From Candidatus Tenebribacter davisii (GTDB lineage Bacteria; Cloacimonadota; Cloacimonadia; Cloacimonadales; TCS61): a stretch of DNA of 47,628 nt. The position numbers and the translations under genes are program-made. The stretch covers positions 1 through 47,628 of the forward strand of contig JAVCCH010000066.1 in the NCBI GenBank assembly GCA_030765535.1, written 5' to 3'. Shown piece after piece: positions 45,106 to 47,628 of this stretch; within the stretch, counting starts at the first letter, position 1; every line of letters starts with the position of its first letter. Below the pieces are notes generated by a model. The model had not been told where the DNA came from. It searched no databases and saw nothing but the letters and a program-made list of their open reading frames with translations.

Positions 45106-45545
45106 TAAGCTATCACGAAAAGCATCTGACAGATTTCGGCCTGGCTGAATTTGCCGGCAAAGTGGATTTCCTTCAGGGTGATATTTCTAATCTAATTGCC
45201 AAATTCAAAAATTATGATCTAGTACTGGTAGAAAATGCAATTGAACAAACTTATGATCCGATAAAGTTCCTTAAGATGATCCACAAAAGAATGAATAAAA
45301 ATTCAACTTTGATAATTGCTTCTACTTACAATTGGAAAGAGAATATAATCGAATCTGAGAAAAGAGTTGGCGGCTTCCGTAAAGACGGAGAGTCTTTTAC
45401 TTCGTTAGATGGTTTAACGGAAATATTATCGAAGTATTTTTTATTGGAAGGACAACAAATTGATATCCCTTTCATTTACCGTGAAAATGCAAGGATGTTT
45501 AAACATTATTTTTCGCAGGTAATGATTTGGAGGAAGAAAAGCTAG
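45072..45545 (+). CDS. ovoA: OvoA C-terminal methyltransferase part (frameshifted remainder)
   Basis: RYTLKEEGNLISYHEKHLTDFGL...FLQGDISNLIAKFKNYDLVLVENAIEQTYDPIKFL and FRKDGESFTSLDG continue the 4-mercaptohistidine N-methyltransferase domain exactly where the first part leaves off (NKEY then LRYTL). Restoring one T in the ATATT at about 45069 would fuse both into one protein of about 700 residues. As listed, this frame starts with TTG and has no ribosome site of its own. Confidence 0.85.
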   Translation: MRYTLKEEGNLISYHEKHLTDFGLAEFAGKVDFLQGDISNLIAKFKNYDLVLVENAIEQTYDPIKFLKMIHKRMNKNSTLIIASTYNWKENIIESEKRVGGFRKDGESFTSLDGLTEILSKYFLLEGQQIDIPFIYRENARMFKHYFSQVMIWRKKS

Positions 45546-45841
45546 CTATAAACTGGAAATAGGTCTGCGGGCAGAAGTTTACACTAAACTTGGTAACAAC
45601 GACGCAAAAGCTTTAATTGAATCAGCGATAGTCTATTTTTACTTCCGTTAAACAAAGATTTGTTTGATCATAAGGATAGATGGAACAGAAGATCGGGATT
45701 TTAATAGTGGTTGACAATAAATAATAAATACAAATGAAATGTTATTAAATTTAGATAGAAGAAGATAGTACTGAGAGATTTACTGTTTATAGCACAGCTG
45801 TGGAATACATAATTAGTAATTAAATAAACAAGGAGATTATA
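45546..45841. other. Spacer after ovoA with a short open remnant
   Basis: Just after ovoA one plus-strand frame is open from 45544 to a TAA at 45649 (SYKLEIGLRAEVYTKLGNNDAKALIESAIVYFYFR in two readable pieces), with no start codon; it may be the tail of a lost gene. The remainder to 45841 is AT-rich with no recognised site. Confidence 0.3.
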
Positions 45842-46249
45842 ATGAAAAAAGTACTTTTATTGCTTATTCCTTTTCTTTTAATAGGATGCACTAAGAATTT
45901 AATGATGGAACGTTCGACTCTTCAAACAATTATTCAACTAGATAAATCACAATATGATATTGTTGGAGATATTTCTGGTGAAGCTTCGATTTCATATATC
46001 TGGATTTTATTTGTTCCTATGCCATTTGGTGTTGAAAATACTTTTGGATCTTTAGAATATCCATCAAGGTATTCTCGATTTAGAAGTGGGGTAGAACAAA
46101 ATGCTATCTATAATGCAGTTACTAGTGTAGAAGGGATAGATGCGATTATCACTCCAAAATTTGAAACTGAAACAACTGGTTTCCCACCATTATATTGGAC
46201 AACAAAGGTTAAGGTTACAGGCAAAGGTATTAGACTTATTACAGATTGA
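45842..46249 (+). CDS. Small lipoprotein, unknown function
   Basis: A 135-residue protein with signal MKKVLLLLIPFLLIGC (Cys16). The mature part has YDIVGDISGEASISYIWILFVPMPFG and NAIYNAVTSVEGIDAIITPKFETETT, an arrangement recalling small envelope lipoproteins with a conserved DA(I/L)I-x-P-K element. AAGGAGATTATA precedes the ATG. The stop is followed by GGGGCGAGCG...GCGTGTTATCGG. Function unknown. Confidence 0.8.
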   Translation: MKKVLLLLIPFLLIGCTKNLMMERSTLQTIIQLDKSQYDIVGDISGEASISYIWILFVPMPFGVENTFGSLEYPSRYSRFRSGVEQNAIYNAVTSVEGIDAIITPKFETETTGFPPLYWTTKVKVTGKGIRLITD

Positions 46250-46292
46250 ATGGGGCGAGCGTGTGTTGCGTGTTATCGGTAGGATATTACAA

Positions 46293-47255
46293 TTATTTAG
46301 TTTCCCTTTTCCCCAGCATCGGTCCTTCTTTATAAAGAATTACAAAAACAACTGCCATAAAAATGACTGCCAAAAGTCCTGTATCAACGAAATCATTGAT
46401 TACTAGAGAATCCGCATTGAAGATTGTTTTAAGTCCGGTCGAATCATTCATCAAACCATGAAAAGCCACACCGATGAGAATACTGCCACCTAACCGGTTG
46501 TAGAAATACGTGATAACGATGGAATATAAAATACACATCAGCGTGAAAATGAAATAAAAACTTAAGAAATATGTCCAGGGACTAAAAACCAATTTTACCG
46601 GAATATGCCACAATGACCACATAACTCCCAGAATTATACTGGATTTTAAGGGAGTGAATTGTATTTGCAAGCGGGGAAGTGCAAAACCTCGCCAACCGAT
46701 TTCTTCCATCAATCCGCCACCGTCGAAAAACAAGCTCGTAATGAAAATGAAGATTATTTCCCAACCTGTATAGACCGTGTTAATTTTGAAAAATTCTTGC
46801 GGCTCCACATCACTGATATAATTTCTCAGAATTGAATATATAACATTGATACCAACAGCCAGTAAAATTGCCTGCAGCCAAATCTTAATCCCTTTTTTTG
46901 CGGATAATTCCGGTGCCCAGAATCTGAATCTTTGGAATAATTCTTTTATCCCTGCTTTTTGTTTCAGGATGAAGGATGTGATAATTCCAGAGATGGAAGC
47001 TGTGGCAGGCCAGGCCAGTAGAATGAAAGCAAACTAGACTCCTCCAGACACTTTAAGTGCAATGGGAAGCGAAAAAAGAATGTTGGTGTTGTAACCTTTT
47101 CCATCAGTTACGATATCGATATCTTTGCCAAAATCAGGAAATTTCGTAAAAATAATTATAGCAATAGGAATCAAGGCGGTGGCCAGCAGAATAGCTAAAA
47201 TCCAGTAAACCAGTACAGGGTGTTTTTCTGTGTATTCAGTTAATTTTTTTTTCAT
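46293..47255 (-). pseudogene. CPBP (CAAX/Abi) family membrane metalloprotease, interrupted by in-frame TAG
   Basis: The minus-strand frame from ATG 47255 (GGAGG upstream) reads 73 residues with one membrane segment, meets TAG at 47036-47034, then continues in the same frame without further stops to 46293, for 320 residues in all. The protease motifs lie after the stop: GGLMEEIGWRGFALPR (Glu184-Glu185, Arg189), SLWHIP and VAFHGLMN, the metal-binding and catalytic residues of CPBP glutamic/CAAX-type proteases. TAG is a normal terminator elsewhere here (e.g. ychF, parallel genes), so recoding is unlikely. Either a nonsense mutation or a sequence error. It overlaps the TetR-like gene by four bases. 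Confidence 0.8.
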
Positions 47256-47628
47256 TTTTTTTCCTCCATTTTATTTGTAATTCCTAAATAGTTTAAAAAA
47301 AGACGTAAACACTCATCATGCAATTCCTGATGATTTAAGGTAGCTTTGTTCTTATTGGTAACTTTTTCAAAGATTATCTTTTCTCCAATAAAAATATCAA
47401 GTAAGATCAGGATAAAAGTTAGAGCTTTTTTAGGATTAGGGTGATTTATTTCGTGCATACATGGTTCAAATAAACGTTCTATCTCTTTCTGATAAAGTTC
47501 ATTTTTTATTAATCGAGTTTCAGGAATTGATTTCAATTTTGTAACATTATAAATATATCTTGCACGTAACATTCCGCTTTCTTGTTGATTAACTTTAATG
47601 TATTCTTTGATGAAAAGTGAAGCACGAC
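47252..47628 (-). CDS. Probable TetR-family regulator, C-terminal part; 5' end outside window
   Basis: The frame is open to the window edge (…RASLFIKEYIKVNQQESGMLRARYIYN), giving 124 residues, so the apparent ATG at 47572 is internal. The all-helical sequence with FEPCMHEINHPNPKKALTFILILLDIFIGEKIIF and LRLFLNYLGI resembles the ligand-binding C-terminal half of TetR repressors; the DNA-binding half would lie outside. The stop overlaps the CPBP protease start (ATGA), suggesting the regulator and protease are one operon. Confidence 0.6.
   Translation of the reverse strand, partial: RASLFIKEYIKVNQQESGMLRARYIYNVTKLKSIPETRLIKNELYQKEIERLFEPCMHEINHPNPKKALTFILILLDIFIGEKIIFEKVTNKNKATLNHQELHDECLRLFLNYLGITNKMEEKK

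Noticed and set aside
46250-46290. GGGGCGAGCG...GCGTGTTATCGG after the 45842 lipoprotein as an attC site
   Set aside because: Only one half resembles an attC end, no partner lies upstream of the gene, and the match is weaker than at 21724; kept only as a remark in the gene entry.

Overview
This AT-rich window carries about 45 genes and uses the standard bacterial code, with TAA, TAG and TGA all serving as stops. It looks like a chromosomal, probably origin-proximal piece from a Gram-negative member of the FCB superphylum, most likely a Cloacimonadota (WWE1)-type bacterium. That placement is inference. It rests on three large secreted proteins ending in a (Y/F/H)PNPFNP...G-I-Y-x-Y C-terminal sorting domain, outer-membrane biogenesis genes (lolA, lptE-like), a Na+-type F-ATP synthase, rsmG-parA-parB with a perfect parS site, and an archaeal-looking ferredoxin/geranylgeranyl-reductase pair. 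No rRNA, tRNA, CRISPR array or intact insertion sequence was seen.

Layout. 1-3.2 kb: the start of an ABC-F ATPase gene leaving the window, a spacer with a terminator and gene debris, a small membrane protein, a lipoprotein and an RNA-methyltransferase-like enzyme. 3.2-10.2 kb: two large secreted proteins (a subtilisin-like protease with FG-GAP repeats, and a beta-helix protein) flanking glucokinase and a methyltransferase. 10.4-17.6 kb: one long tightly packed operon: outer-membrane protein, RecJ-like DHH phosphoesterase, ferredoxin, geranylgeranyl reductase, polyprenol/dolichol-kinase-like membrane protein, GtrB/DPM1-like glycosyltransferase and eukaryotic-type UDP-glucose pyrophosphorylase. 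The last five could together make a saturated polyprenyl-phosphate-glucose. 17.6-20.6 kb (minus strand): a primary-type sigma factor, a GxxExxY nuclease-fold gene flanked by 104-bp direct repeats, a MerR/HspR-like regulator, a LysM-M23 peptidase and acylphosphatase. 21-25.3 kb: a lipoprotein resembling an integron cassette, then rsmG-parA-parB-M23 peptidase-bactofilin. 25.3-33.2 kb: a complete atp operon (atpZ, atpI, a, triple-hairpin c, single c, b, delta, alpha, gamma, beta, epsilon) closed by a strong terminator. 33.2-41.6 kb: a glycoside-hydrolase-like lipoprotein, parS, an HTH-EIIA fusion, lptE-like, rluB-like, ychF, ftsK, lolA and a GDP-mannose pyrophosphorylase. 41.7-47.6 kb: a third sorting-domain protein bracketed by a 20-bp direct repeat, an OvoA-type sulfoxide synthase broken by a frameshift, a lipoprotein, a CPBP protease gene broken by an in-frame TAG, and the end of a probable TetR regulator.

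Most notable: (1) the ATP synthase rotor has two c genes. One is a normal single hairpin with Na+-type ligands. The other is a fusion of three hairpins in which the ion-binding Glu is Gln in hairpins 1 and 2 and kept only in hairpin 3. (2) The ferredoxin-reductase-polyprenol kinase-GtrB-UGPase operon looks like a self-contained bacterial dolichol-phosphate-glucose-type pathway. (3) The ParABS genes sit with a bactofilin and an M23 peptidase. Three conserved genes (atpF, ovoA, the CPBP protease) are each broken by a single lesion, so sequence error must be considered alongside real decay.
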